From contig NZ_JAGQFP010000002.1 of the NCBI RefSeq assembly GCF_019090095.1, positions 434,001 through 498,000 of the forward strand: a stretch of DNA of 64,000 nt. Reading direction: 5' to 3'. Source of the DNA: Stutzerimonas stutzeri (GTDB lineage: Bacteria > Pseudomonadota > Gammaproteobacteria > Pseudomonadales > Pseudomonadaceae). Shown here in pieces: positions 46,670 through 54,541 of the stretch. How positions within the stretch are numbered: position 1 is the first letter of the stretch; every line of letters starts with the position of its first letter. The position numbers and the translations under genes were made by a program. The notes below the pieces were generated by a model. That model made no database searches. It had not been told where the DNA came from and saw only the letters and a program-made list of their open reading frames with translations.

Positions 46670-48460
46670 ATGGAATACAAGGCTCCCCTGCGTGACATGC
46701 GCTTCGTACTGCACGAGCTGTTCGACGCCTCCGCTCATTGCGAACTGCTCGGCAACGGCCTGGACCGCGAGCTGATCGATGGCGTGCTGGAAGAAGCCGC
46801 GCGCTACACCGGCGGCGAGATCGCGCCGCTCAATCGCAACAGCGATGAAGAAGGCGTGACTCTGGAGAACGGCGAGGTGCGTACGCCCCAGGGCTTCGTC
46901 GAGGCCTACCGGCAGTACGTCGACAACGGCTGGGCCAGCATGACCGGGCCGACCGAATACGGCGGCCAGGGCTTCCCGCAGCTGGTCGCCTGCAACTTCC
47001 ACGAAATGCTGATGGGCGCCTCGCTGTCCTTCCGCATCTATTCGGGCCTGACCGAAGGCGCGGTGCTGGCGCTGTACAAGCACGGCAGCGACGAGCTGAA
47101 GAAGGCCTATCTGGAGAAGCTGGTCAGCGGCAGCTGGAGCGGCACCATGTGCCTGACCGAGCCGCAGGCCGGGACCGATCTCGCGCTGCTGCGCACCCGC
47201 GCCGAGCCGCAGGCCGACGGCAGCTACCGGGTCAGCGGCAGCAAGATCTTCATCTCCGGTGGCGAGCACGACATGAGCGAGAACATCGTGCATCTGGTGC
47301 TGGCGCGGCTGCCGGATGCGCCGGCGGGCGTGAAGGGCATCAGCCTGCTGCTGGTGCCCAAGTTCATCGCCAACGCCGATGGCACGCCGGGCGAGCGCAA
47401 TGCGCTGTCCTGTGGCGCTATCGAGCACAAGATGGGCATCAAGGGCGCGGCCACCTGCGTGATGAATTTCGACGGCGCCACCGGCTGGATCGTCGGCGAG
47501 CCCAACCAGGGCCTGGCGTGCATGTTCACCATGATGAACGACGCGCGTTTCCAGGTCGGTCTACAGGGGCTCGGCATTGCCGAGCAGGCCTATCAGGGCT
47601 CGTTGGCCTACGCCCGTGAACGCCTGCAGTCGCGCGGTCTGGCCGGCGTGCAGCACCCGGACAAACCGGCCGACCCGATCATCGTCCACCCGGACGTGCG
47701 GCGCATGCTGCTGACGCAGAAAACCCTGGTCGAGGGCAGCCGCATGCTGGCGGCCTATTGCGCCCGGCAACTGGACCTTGAGCACGGCCATCCCGAACCC
47801 AGCTATCGCAAGGCGGCGAGCAAGCGCGCGGCGCTGCTGATCCCCATCGTCAAAGCCTTCTTCACTGACATGGGCCAGGAGGTCGCGAGCCTCGGCGTGC
47901 AGGTCTACGGCGGCCACGGTTATATCCGTGAGTGGGGCATGGAGCAGCTGATGCGCGACAGCCGCATCACCCAGCTGTACGAAGGCACCAATGGCATTCA
48001 GGCGCTCGATTATATCCGCCGCAAGCTGCTGGTGGACGGCGGCGCGGAGCTGTCGGCGCTGCAGGCGGAGTTCAGTGAGGTCTGTGATCGGCAGATCGAT
48101 CGACCGGCGCTGCACGACATGGCGAGCAAGGTGCAGGCGCGGCTCGGCGAATGGCGCGAGCTGACGGCCGACATCATCGCCGCGACCGGCCGGGATCCGC
48201 AGGAGATTGGTGCGGTGTCGGTGGATTTCCTGCAGTACTCGGCCTATGTGTTGTTGGCCGGGCTCTGGTTGCAGGCGGCCGCCCGCGCGCAGGATGCGCT
48301 GGAGGGGGGCGCCAGCGAAAAGGCGTTCTATCAGGCCAAGCTCGCCAGCGCGCAGTTCTACCTGCGCCGTGTATTGCCCCGAGCCAGTGCACATCGGGAA
48401 GCGATTCAGGGTGGCGCCGAATGTTTGATGGCGTTGCCGGAGGCGGATTTTGTGTTTTGA
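46670..48460 (+). CDS. Acyl-CoA dehydrogenase (long C-terminal form)
   Basis: A 596-residue FAD enzyme. Recognised blocks: MTGPTEYGGQGFPQLVACNF near residue 87, TMCLTEPQAGTDLALLRTRA near 160, GATGWIVGEPNQGLACMFTMMNDARFQVG near 270, and GVQVYGGHGYIREWGMEQLMRDSRITQLYEGTNGIQALD near 415, the FAD and catalytic Glu region. A C-terminal extension of about 130 residues fits the FadE-like subgroup. ATG 46670 has AAGGAGG 9 bases upstream; a TTG at 46664 is unlikely. Likely cotranscribed with the upstream dehydrogenase. Confidence 0.93.
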   Translation: MEYKAPLRDMRFVLHELFDASAHCELLGNGLDRELIDGVLEEAARYTGGEIAPLNRNSDEEGVTLENGEVRTPQGFVEAYRQYVDNGWASMTGPTEYGGQGFPQLVACNFHEMLMGASLSFRIYSGLTEGAVLALYKHGSDELKKAYLEKLVSGSWSGTMCLTEPQAGTDLALLRTRAEPQADGSYRVSGSKIFISGGEHDMSENIVHLVLARLPDAPAGVKGISLLLVPKFIANADGTPGERNALSCGAIEHKMGIKGAATCVMNFDGATGWIVGEPNQGLACMFTMMNDARFQVGLQGLGIAEQAYQGSLAYARERLQSRGLAGVQHPDKPADPIIVHPDVRRMLLTQKTLVEGSRMLAAYCARQLDLEHGHPEPSYRKAASKRAALLIPIVKAFFTDMGQEVASLGVQVYGGHGYIREWGMEQLMRDSRITQLYEGTNGIQALDYIRRKLLVDGGAELSALQAEFSEVCDRQIDRPALHDMASKVQARLGEWRELTADIIAATGRDPQEIGAVSVDFLQYSAYVLLAGLWLQAAARAQDALEGGASEKAFYQAKLASAQFYLRRVLPRASAHREAIQGGAECLMALPEADFVF

Positions 48461-48477
48461 GTGAGGCCGGGGCGTCC

Positions 48478-48604
48478 ATCCCCTCACCCCAACCCTCTCC
48501 CCGGCGGGGAGAGGGAGTCGGTCCGTGTGGAATCGATCGTCGGCGCTCGGGTGTTGCACGGAAATACCCCCTCTCCCTCCGGGAGAGGGCTGGGGTGAGG
48601 GGGC
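48478..48604. repeat. Inverted repeat of the CCCTCACCCCAACCCTCTCCC type
   Basis: The arms CCCCTCACCCCAACCCTCTCC near 48480 and its near-perfect reverse complement near 48582-48603 enclose 80 bases. Such a sequence is dispersed in many proteobacterial genomes, where it is an intergenic repeat of unknown function. It sits between the acyl-CoA dehydrogenase and the alcohol dehydrogenase and could form a long stem in the transcript. Confidence 0.7.
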
Positions 48605-48654
48605 TTTTGATTTGCTGCTCTCTCAAGCCGAATCAAAACAAACAGGAGGCACCG

Positions 48655-49818
48655 ATGCATCCGTTCAGCTTTGCCACAACCGCTCAATTGATCTGCGAGC
48701 CCGGCTCGTCGCGCCGGCTGGCCAGCCTCTGCAAGGAGCGCGAGGCGCGTTCCGTGCTGGTCGTGACCGATCCGGGGATCACCCGCTTCGGCCTGCTCAA
48801 CGAGGTATTGCCGGGCTTCGAGACGGAAGGGTTGCAGGTCGCCGTTTACGATCAGGTCGTCGCCGATCCGCCGGAAGCCATCGTGCTGGCCGCGGTTGAG
48901 CAGGCGAAAGCAAGCAAGGCCGATCTGATCATCGGCTTCGGTGGTGGCAGTTCGATGGACGTCGCCAAGCTGGTCGCGCTGCTGGCCCATCCTGATTGCG
49001 CGCAATCGCTGCAGGACATCTACGGCGTGGGTAACGCCAAGGGCAGGCGCCTGCCGCTGATCCAGGTTCCGACCACGGCCGGCACCGGCTCGGAAGTCAC
49101 GCAGATCGCCATCATCACCACCGGCGAAACCACCAAGATGGGCGTGGTCTCGCCGCTGTTGTTGCCGGACCTGGCGCTGCTCGACGCCGACCTCACCCTT
49201 GGCCTGCCGCCAGCGGTGACCGCCGCTACCGGTATCGACGCCATGGTGCATGCCATCGAGGCCTACACCAGCGCGCTGAAGAAGAACCCGATGTCCGACC
49301 TGCTGGCCCGCGAAGCGCTACGCCTGCTGGCCGCCAACCTCGATGAGGCGGTGCACAACGGCAGCAACCGCGAGGCGCGACAGGCCATGCTGCTCGGCGC
49401 CTGCCTGGCCGGGCAGGCCTTCGCCAACGCCCCGGTGGCCGCCGTGCACGCGCTGGCGTATCCGCTGGGCGGCAACTTCCACATTCCGCATGGGCTGTCG
49501 AACGCGCTGGTGCTGCCGCAGGTGCTGCGTTTCAACGTCAGCGCGGCGACCACGCACTACGGCGAGCTGGCGCCCATCGTCCTGGGCGATCGGCTGCGCA
49601 GCGATGATCCGTCGACCTATGCCGAGCAGCTGATCGAGGAATTCGAGCAGATGAGTGCGCGTGTCGGCCTGCCGACCCGCCTGCGCGACGCGGGAGTACC
49701 GGAGGACATGCTGCCGCAACTGGCCAAGGAGGCGATGCTGCAGCAGCGCCTGCTGGTCAACAATCCGCGCGAAGTGACCGAGGCCGATGCCTTGGCCATC
49801 TACCGCGCCGCGTACTGA
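48655..49818 (+). CDS. Iron-containing alcohol dehydrogenase
   Basis: A 387-residue group III alcohol dehydrogenase. NAD motif GFGGGSSMDVAKLVAL near residue 103, PTTAGTGSEVTQIAII near 144, and the iron-binding part with ANAPVAAVHALAYPLGGNFHIPHGLSNALVLPQ near 262-295. The family oxidises alcohols or reduces aldehydes; substrate range unknown. The strong ribosome site ACAGGAGG precedes ATG 48655; longer frames begin inside the preceding gene and are rejected. Confidence 0.9.
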   Translation: MHPFSFATTAQLICEPGSSRRLASLCKEREARSVLVVTDPGITRFGLLNEVLPGFETEGLQVAVYDQVVADPPEAIVLAAVEQAKASKADLIIGFGGGSSMDVAKLVALLAHPDCAQSLQDIYGVGNAKGRRLPLIQVPTTAGTGSEVTQIAIITTGETTKMGVVSPLLLPDLALLDADLTLGLPPAVTAATGIDAMVHAIEAYTSALKKNPMSDLLAREALRLLAANLDEAVHNGSNREARQAMLLGACLAGQAFANAPVAAVHALAYPLGGNFHIPHGLSNALVLPQVLRFNVSAATTHYGELAPIVLGDRLRSDDPSTYAEQLIEEFEQMSARVGLPTRLRDAGVPEDMLPQLAKEAMLQQRLLVNNPREVTEADALAIYRAAY

Positions 49819-49877
49819 CTCCGTTGGTGCACCGCGTCGCCTGCGGTGTGCCAATTTGCTGAACAAGGACTTCTCGT

Positions 49878-50321
49878 ATGGCCGAACAACCGCAGCACCT
49901 GCGCGCCGATTATCGTCACTTCCAGCCCATCACCACGCGCTGGCATGACAATGACATCTACGGTCACGTGAACAACGTCGTGTACTACAGCTATTTCGAC
50001 AGCGCAGTGAATGCCTATCTGATCGCGCGTGGCGGGCTGGATATCCACGACGGCGAAGTGGTGGGGTTCGTCGTCAGTTCGTCGTGCGACTACTTTGCCT
50101 CCATCGCCTTTCCCGATGTGCTGGAAGTCGGTTTGCGGGTCGGCAAGCTGGGCAATAGCTCGGTGCAGTACGAGCTGGCGATATTCAAGGCAGGCGAAGC
50201 GCAGGCCTGTGCGGCGGGGCGCTTCGTGCATGTGTTCGTCGACCGCGCCAGCAACCGGCCGACGCCAATCCCGAGCGGTTTGCGCCAGGCGCTCGAAGCG
50301 CTGGTAATGACGGCCGGATAA
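49878..50321 (+). CDS. 4-hydroxybenzoyl-CoA thioesterase-like hotdog protein
   Basis: A 147-residue thioesterase of the YbgC/4HBT group: [30 protein letters not shown] with the catalytic DxxGHVNN motif. It probably releases acyl groups from CoA, a plausible partner of the preceding fatty-acyl oxidation genes, with which it shares direction. ACAAGGACTTC lies upstream of ATG 49878. Substrate not shown. Confidence 0.86.
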   Translation: MAEQPQHLRADYRHFQPITTRWHDNDIYGHVNNVVYYSYFDSAVNAYLIARGGLDIHDGEVVGFVVSSSCDYFASIAFPDVLEVGLRVGKLGNSSVQYELAIFKAGEAQACAAGRFVHVFVDRASNRPTPIPSGLRQALEALVMTAG

Positions 50322-50348
50322 ACCTCGGCCCTGCGGTTAGACAGCTGA

Positions 50349-50373
50349 ACGGCCGAACTTTTTCGGCCGTTTC
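50349..50373 (+). terminator. Hairpin terminator after the thioesterase gene
   Basis: Arms AACGGCCGAA and TTCGGCCGTT around CTTT; a short T tract is present. It lies 28 bases past the stop. Confidence 0.55.
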
Positions 50374-50410
50374 ATTGTGGATGGTCGCGCCGCGCTACGG
50401 AGCGGCTGAC

Positions 50411-50869
50411 TCAGCGGTGATGCTTGTGTTTGTGCTTCCAGTGTCCCTTGGCTTTGCCCGGGTGGCCGTAGTAGTGGCGGTCGTCACGGTAGCGGCGGTC
50501 GCCGCGATAATCATCATCGCCGTACTCGTTGCCGAGCGCTCCACCGGCGCCACCGCCCAAGGCTGCGCCGATCAAACCGCCGGTGCTGCCCCCGACGCGC
50601 TGGCCGATGACATTGCCGCCTGCAGCACCGAGACCGCCACCGATGGCCGCTTCGGTACGGCTGCGCTTGTCGGCGCCGACCATACCACCGGCGGCACCGC
50701 CGACACCGGCACCGATGGTCGCGCCGGTCGAGCCGCCCAGCTGTTCACCCACCACCGTACCGAGGACGCCTCCCAGGGCGCCACCCACGGCTGCGTCGGT
50801 GTTGCCTGCCAGCGCGGTACCGCCACAGGCCAGGCCAAGGGAGAGGAGGAGCAACTGCATGGACTTCAT
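50411..50869 (-). CDS. Glycine-zipper exported protein
   Basis: A 152-residue protein with signal peptide (MKSMQLLLLSLGLACGGTALA), then four glycine-zipper stretches (GGALGGVLGTVVGEQLGG, GAGVGGAAGGMVGADKRS, GGGLGAAGGNVIGQRVGG, GAALGGGAGGALGNEYGD), and a Arg/Tyr/His-rich tail (HGHPGKAKGHWKHKHKHHR-type). This matches the 17-kDa surface antigen / YMGG group of outer-membrane-associated proteins of unknown role. ATG 50869 with GAGGTG just upstream is the best start. Confidence 0.78.
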   Translation of the reverse strand: MKSMQLLLLSLGLACGGTALAGNTDAAVGGALGGVLGTVVGEQLGGSTGATIGAGVGGAAGGMVGADKRSRTEAAIGGGLGAAGGNVIGQRVGGSTGGLIGAALGGGAGGALGNEYGDDDYRGDRRYRDDRHYYGHPGKAKGHWKHKHKHHR

Positions 50870-51017
50870 AGACACCTCGAGGACAGAGCCGCCTAACGGC
50901 GAGATTTGCGCCATAGACTGGTGAACCCGCGCCGAGTTCCCCGCTTCGGTTGTTCGTTCGCTGGGTCTGTGCGCTCGCTCACGATTTCCTTTTCGCGGGC
51001 TCCACAGGCTAGGCCGC

Positions 51018-51043
51018 GTGGGAGCGGTCTGGACCGCGAACAC
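51018..51043. repeat. REP-like palindromic element
   Basis: GTGGGAGCGGTC followed by TG and GACCGCGAACA; a dyad of the Pseudomonas GTGGGAGCGG type. Located between the glycine-zipper gene and the regulator gene. Related to the element at 6086. Confidence 0.5.
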
Positions 51044-51127
51044 GCCTGGCGCAGGGTGACAGCTGTTTCCATACGGAGCGCGGGGCCGGCCAGCGCAGCA
51101 CTTATGTGCGGTCGACGTAAGGGGTTC

Positions 51128-52216
51128 TCACAGCAGGCTCTCGCGGCTCCACTGCTCCAACGCCTGGGAAAGCGGCAGCACTTCGCCGGGCCGGCTCAAG
51201 GCGTAACCGGGCAGTTGGCTGATGCGCGCTTGAAACTCCGGGTTCTGCAACACTCTTAGCAGCGCGGCCATCGCCGGCAGCTCGAGGCTGTCCTCGCGGC
51301 ATAGCAGGCAATAGTGTTCGCGGACCATGGGCAGGAAGGTCAGGCCGAACTGGCGCGCCGCCGCTTCGACGCCGAAGCCGACATCGGCCATGCCGCTGGC
51401 CACGTAGGCAGCCACGGCGGCATGGGTGAATTCCTCGTTGTGGAAACCCTTTATCGCGGCGCTATCGAGCTCGTCACGGCGTAGCAGATCCTCAAGCAGC
51501 AGGCGTGTGCCCGAGCCCGGTTCGCGATTGACGAAGCGCGGCTCGCCACGTGTCAGGTCCGCCAGCCCCTCGATGCCGAGCGGATTGCCGGGGGCAAGCA
51601 TCAATCCCTGGGTGCGTACGACGAAGGTAATCACCCGCTGGTCGGGGCGCAGCCAGGGCTGGATGCGGTTGATGCTCGGTGTGCCGAGCGGCCCGGCCGG
51701 CACATGCAGGCCGGCGACTTCGCAGTCGTGGCGATGCAGGGCGATCATCGCCTCGCTACCGCTGCGAAACTGCACCTCCCACTGCCAGCTTTGGTCGCGT
51801 TCCAGCCACTCGCGCAGCGCGGCTACCGCGAAGCCGTGGCTGGCGTGGATGCGCAGGCCGGGGTTGCTGGCCTGGAGCACGCGGTTCAGTTCCAGCTCCA
51901 GCTCGCCGGCCAGGTTGTCCAGCTGCGGCGATAGCCGCGCGCGAATCCGTTGGTCGGCCCAGAGCAGCTTCTCCCCCAGCGGCGCCAGACGCGCGCCTTT
52001 GCCGCGTTCCAGTTCGATCAGCGGGCTGCCGAAGAAGGCCTGCCACTTGCCCAGCAGGTTCCAGGCGTGGCGGTAGGAATAGCCGACGCGGGCTGCGGCC
52101 TCGGTCAGCTTGCCGGTGTCATGCACCGCTTGGAGCAGTTCCAGGCCCTGGGGGTCGAGGCTGCTGCCGTCGGGTTGATGGAAGCGCCAGCGTGGCTGTA
52201 TTTCGATACGGATCAT
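51128..52216 (-). CDS. ModE-like regulator with a periplasmic-binding-protein domain, probably controlling formate dehydrogenase
   Basis: A 362-residue protein. The N-terminal winged helix (LLQAVHDTGKLTEAAARVGYSYRHAWNLLGKWQAFFG) matches the ModE/LysR-like HTH. The C-terminal 250 residues (RIHASHGFAVAALREWLE, FVVRTQGLMLAPGNPLGI, RFVNREPGSGTRLLLEDLL, ADVGFGVEAAARQFGLTFLPM) resemble PBP-like substrate-binding domains of molybdate or tungstate sensing proteins. It is divergent from the fds operon with a 247-base gap and is the obvious candidate regulator of it; ligand unknown (oxyanion or formate are guesses). Confidence 0.82.
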   Translation of the reverse strand: MIRIEIQPRWRFHQPDGSSLDPQGLELLQAVHDTGKLTEAAARVGYSYRHAWNLLGKWQAFFGSPLIELERGKGARLAPLGEKLLWADQRIRARLSPQLDNLAGELELELNRVLQASNPGLRIHASHGFAVAALREWLERDQSWQWEVQFRSGSEAMIALHRHDCEVAGLHVPAGPLGTPSINRIQPWLRPDQRVITFVVRTQGLMLAPGNPLGIEGLADLTRGEPRFVNREPGSGTRLLLEDLLRRDELDSAAIKGFHNEEFTHAAVAAYVASGMADVGFGVEAAARQFGLTFLPMVREHYCLLCREDSLELPAMAALLRVLQNPEFQARISQLPGYALSRPGEVLPLSQALEQWSRESLL

Positions 52217-52463
52217 ATGCTCACGGCTTCATATTTGTTCGGCTAATTGCCCATGATAGTGTGCCGCACATGGGCGCTCTGCGGCCTAGTATAAGAACTT
52301 TAATTCATATGTGGCGCACCTTCGAGTGCCGCCCGGGATAAACGCCAAAACCGTGGGAGCTGGTGAAGCAATCGTCGCGCGTGAACGCATTCGATTATTC
52401 ACAGGCTCCGATGGCGCTTATCTCCTGACAGTACCGGTATAGCCGCCGGCTGGAGCATAGAAC
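52217..52463. promoter_or_regulatory. Divergent control region of the regulator and the fds operon
   Basis: A 247-base gap with AT-rich stretches (TAGTATAAGAACTTTAATTC at 52288-52307) and imperfect inverted pieces GTGTGCCGCACATG (52260-52273) and CATATGTGGCGCAC (52306-52319). These may be operators for the ModE-like regulator and a promoter for fdsG. No exact ModE consensus is visible. Confidence 0.4.
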
Positions 52464-52958
52464 ATGGCCATTCTTCCCCAGCGCTTTGCCCCCGAGCAGT
52501 GCCAGGCCGTCGCCCGTGAGGTACTGGCCGCCCACCGCGGTCGGCCAGGCGCCCTGTTACCCATCCTGCACGACATCCAGGATCGCCTCGGTGCGGTGCC
52601 GCCGGAGCTGCTGCCGATGATTGCCGAGGACCTCAGCCTGTCGCGTGCCGAAGTGCACGGCGTGGTCAGTTTCTACCACGACTTCCGCGCCACGCCGCCG
52701 GGCCGTCAGGTGCTCAAGCTGTGCCAGGCCGAAGCCTGTCGTTCGATGGGGGTCAAGGCCTTGACTGCCGAACTCGAGGAAAAGCTCGGCCTGCCGCTCG
52801 GCGAGACCCGCGAAGACGGCAGCCTCACCTTCGAGCCGGTGTATTGCCTGGGCAATTGCGCCTGCGCGCCGAACGCCATGCTCAACGGCGAGCTGCATGG
52901 CCGCGTCGATGCCGAGGGTCTGTTGGAACTGTTGGCTGAACAGGAGGTTCGCGCATGA
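52464..52958 (+). CDS. fdsG: NAD-dependent formate dehydrogenase, gamma subunit (NuoE-like)
   Basis: A 164-residue thioredoxin-fold 2Fe-2S protein: LPILHDIQDRLGAVPPELLPMIAEDLSLSRAEVHGVVSFYHDF and the cysteine ligands CQAEACRSMG and CLGNCACAPN. Part of the soluble complex related to complex I NuoEFG. First gene of the operon; its stop overlaps the fdsB start by 4 bases (ATGA). Confidence 0.92.
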   Translation: MAILPQRFAPEQCQAVAREVLAAHRGRPGALLPILHDIQDRLGAVPPELLPMIAEDLSLSRAEVHGVVSFYHDFRATPPGRQVLKLCQAEACRSMGVKALTAELEEKLGLPLGETREDGSLTFEPVYCLGNCACAPNAMLNGELHGRVDAEGLLELLAEQEVRA

Positions 52959-54526
52959 GCGAGTCCATTACCGTTTACGTTCCGCGTGACGTCACCGCGC
53001 TGAGCCTGGGTGCCGACAAGGTCGCCCAGACCATTGCCGCCGAGGCTGCGGCCCGTGGCCTCGACGTGAAGCTGGTGCGCAATGGCTCGCGTGGGCTGTT
53101 CTGGCTCGAGCCGCTGGTCGAGGTCGCCACCGCCGCCGGCCGTGTCGCCTATGGCCCGGTCAAGGCCAAGGATGTCGCCGGATTGTTCGATGCCGGTTTC
53201 CTGTCGGGCGGCGAGCATCCGCTGGGCCAGGGCCTGACCGAGGAGATCGAGTACCTCAAGCGTCAGGAACGCCTGACCTTTGCCCGCGCCGGCATTACCG
53301 ACCCGCTGTCGCTGGAGGATTACATCGCCCACGACGGCTATCGTGGCCTCAAGCGCGCCTTGGGCATGACACCCGAGGCCATCGTCGCCGAAGTCACCGA
53401 ATCCGGCCTGCGCGGCCGTGGCGGCGCGGCGTTTCCCACCGGCATCAAATGGCGCACCGTGCTCGGCTGCGAGGCGGCGCAGAAGTACATCGTCTGCAAC
53501 GCCGACGAAGGCGACTCGGGCACCTTCTCCGACCGGATGGTGATGGAAGACGACCCCTATGTGCTGATCGAGGGCATGACCATCGCCGGTCTGGCCGTCG
53601 GCGCCACCAAGGGTTACATCTACCTGCGTTCGGAATACCCACACGCCGAGGCGGTGCTACTCGAGACCATCGCCCGCGCAAACGCCGCCGGCTACCTGGG
53701 CGACGACCTGCTGGGTAGCGGCAAGACGTTCCATCTGGAGCTGCGCCGCGGCGCTGGCGCCTACATCTGCGGCGAGGAAACCGCGCTGCTCGAAAGCATC
53801 GAGGGCAAACGCGGCACCGTGCGGCCGAAGCCGCCGCTGCCGGCCATCGAAGGCCTGTTCGGCCAGCCAACGGTGATCAACAACGTGATCTCGCTGGCCT
53901 CGGTGCCGATCATCCTCGACAAGGGCGGCGCCTATTACAAGGATTACGGCATGGGCCGCTCGCTCGGCACCCTGCCGATCCAGCTGACCGGCAATATCGC
54001 CCGCGGCGGGCTGATCGAGAAGGCCTTCGGCATCACCTTGCGCGAGCTGCTATATGAATATGGTGGCGGTTCGGCCAGTGGCCGGCCGATCCGTGCGGTG
54101 CAGGTGGGCGGCCCGCTGGGTGCCTATCTGCCGGAGTCGCAGTTCGATACCCCGCTGGACTACGAGGCCTTCGCCGCCCTCGGCGCGGTGCTCGGTCACG
54201 GCGGCATCGTGGTGTTCGACGACACCGTCGACCTGGCCGAGATGGCGCGCTACGCCATGGAATTCTGCGCGGTGGAATCCTGCGGCAAGTGCACGCCCTG
54301 CCGGATCGGTTCGACCCGTGGCGAGGAGCTGCTCGACCAGATCATCGTCGCCCGCTCCGAAGGTCCGCAGCCGGGCCGTATCGAGCTGCTCAAGAGCCTC
54401 TGCGACACCATGCTCGGCGCATCGCTCTGTGCCCTCGGCGGGATGACGCCCTACCCGGTGATGAGCGCTATCAACCACTTTCCCGAGGACTTCGGGGTGT
54501 CGAAAGACGCCGCCGAAGCCCGCTGA
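52955..54526 (+). CDS. fdsB: NAD-dependent formate dehydrogenase, beta subunit (NuoF-like)
   Basis: A 523-residue flavoprotein. An N-terminal thioredoxin-like part (residues 1-110) precedes the NuoF core with FMN/NADH-binding sequence GLRGRGGAAFPTGIKW near residue 150, NADEGDSGTFSDRMVMEDDPY near 180, GAGAYICGEETALLESIEG near 265 and the 4Fe-4S motif ESCGKCTPCRIG near 445. It passes electrons from the iron-sulfur chain to NAD+. The gap before fdsA is 15 bases. Confidence 0.94.
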   Translation: MSESITVYVPRDVTALSLGADKVAQTIAAEAAARGLDVKLVRNGSRGLFWLEPLVEVATAAGRVAYGPVKAKDVAGLFDAGFLSGGEHPLGQGLTEEIEYLKRQERLTFARAGITDPLSLEDYIAHDGYRGLKRALGMTPEAIVAEVTESGLRGRGGAAFPTGIKWRTVLGCEAAQKYIVCNADEGDSGTFSDRMVMEDDPYVLIEGMTIAGLAVGATKGYIYLRSEYPHAEAVLLETIARANAAGYLGDDLLGSGKTFHLELRRGAGAYICGEETALLESIEGKRGTVRPKPPLPAIEGLFGQPTVINNVISLASVPIILDKGGAYYKDYGMGRSLGTLPIQLTGNIARGGLIEKAFGITLRELLYEYGGGSASGRPIRAVQVGGPLGAYLPESQFDTPLDYEAFAALGAVLGHGGIVVFDDTVDLAEMARYAMEFCAVESCGKCTPCRIGSTRGEELLDQIIVARSEGPQPGRIELLKSLCDTMLGASLCALGGMTPYPVMSAINHFPEDFGVSKDAAEAR

Positions 54527-54541
54527 TCCGGAGGCATAGAC

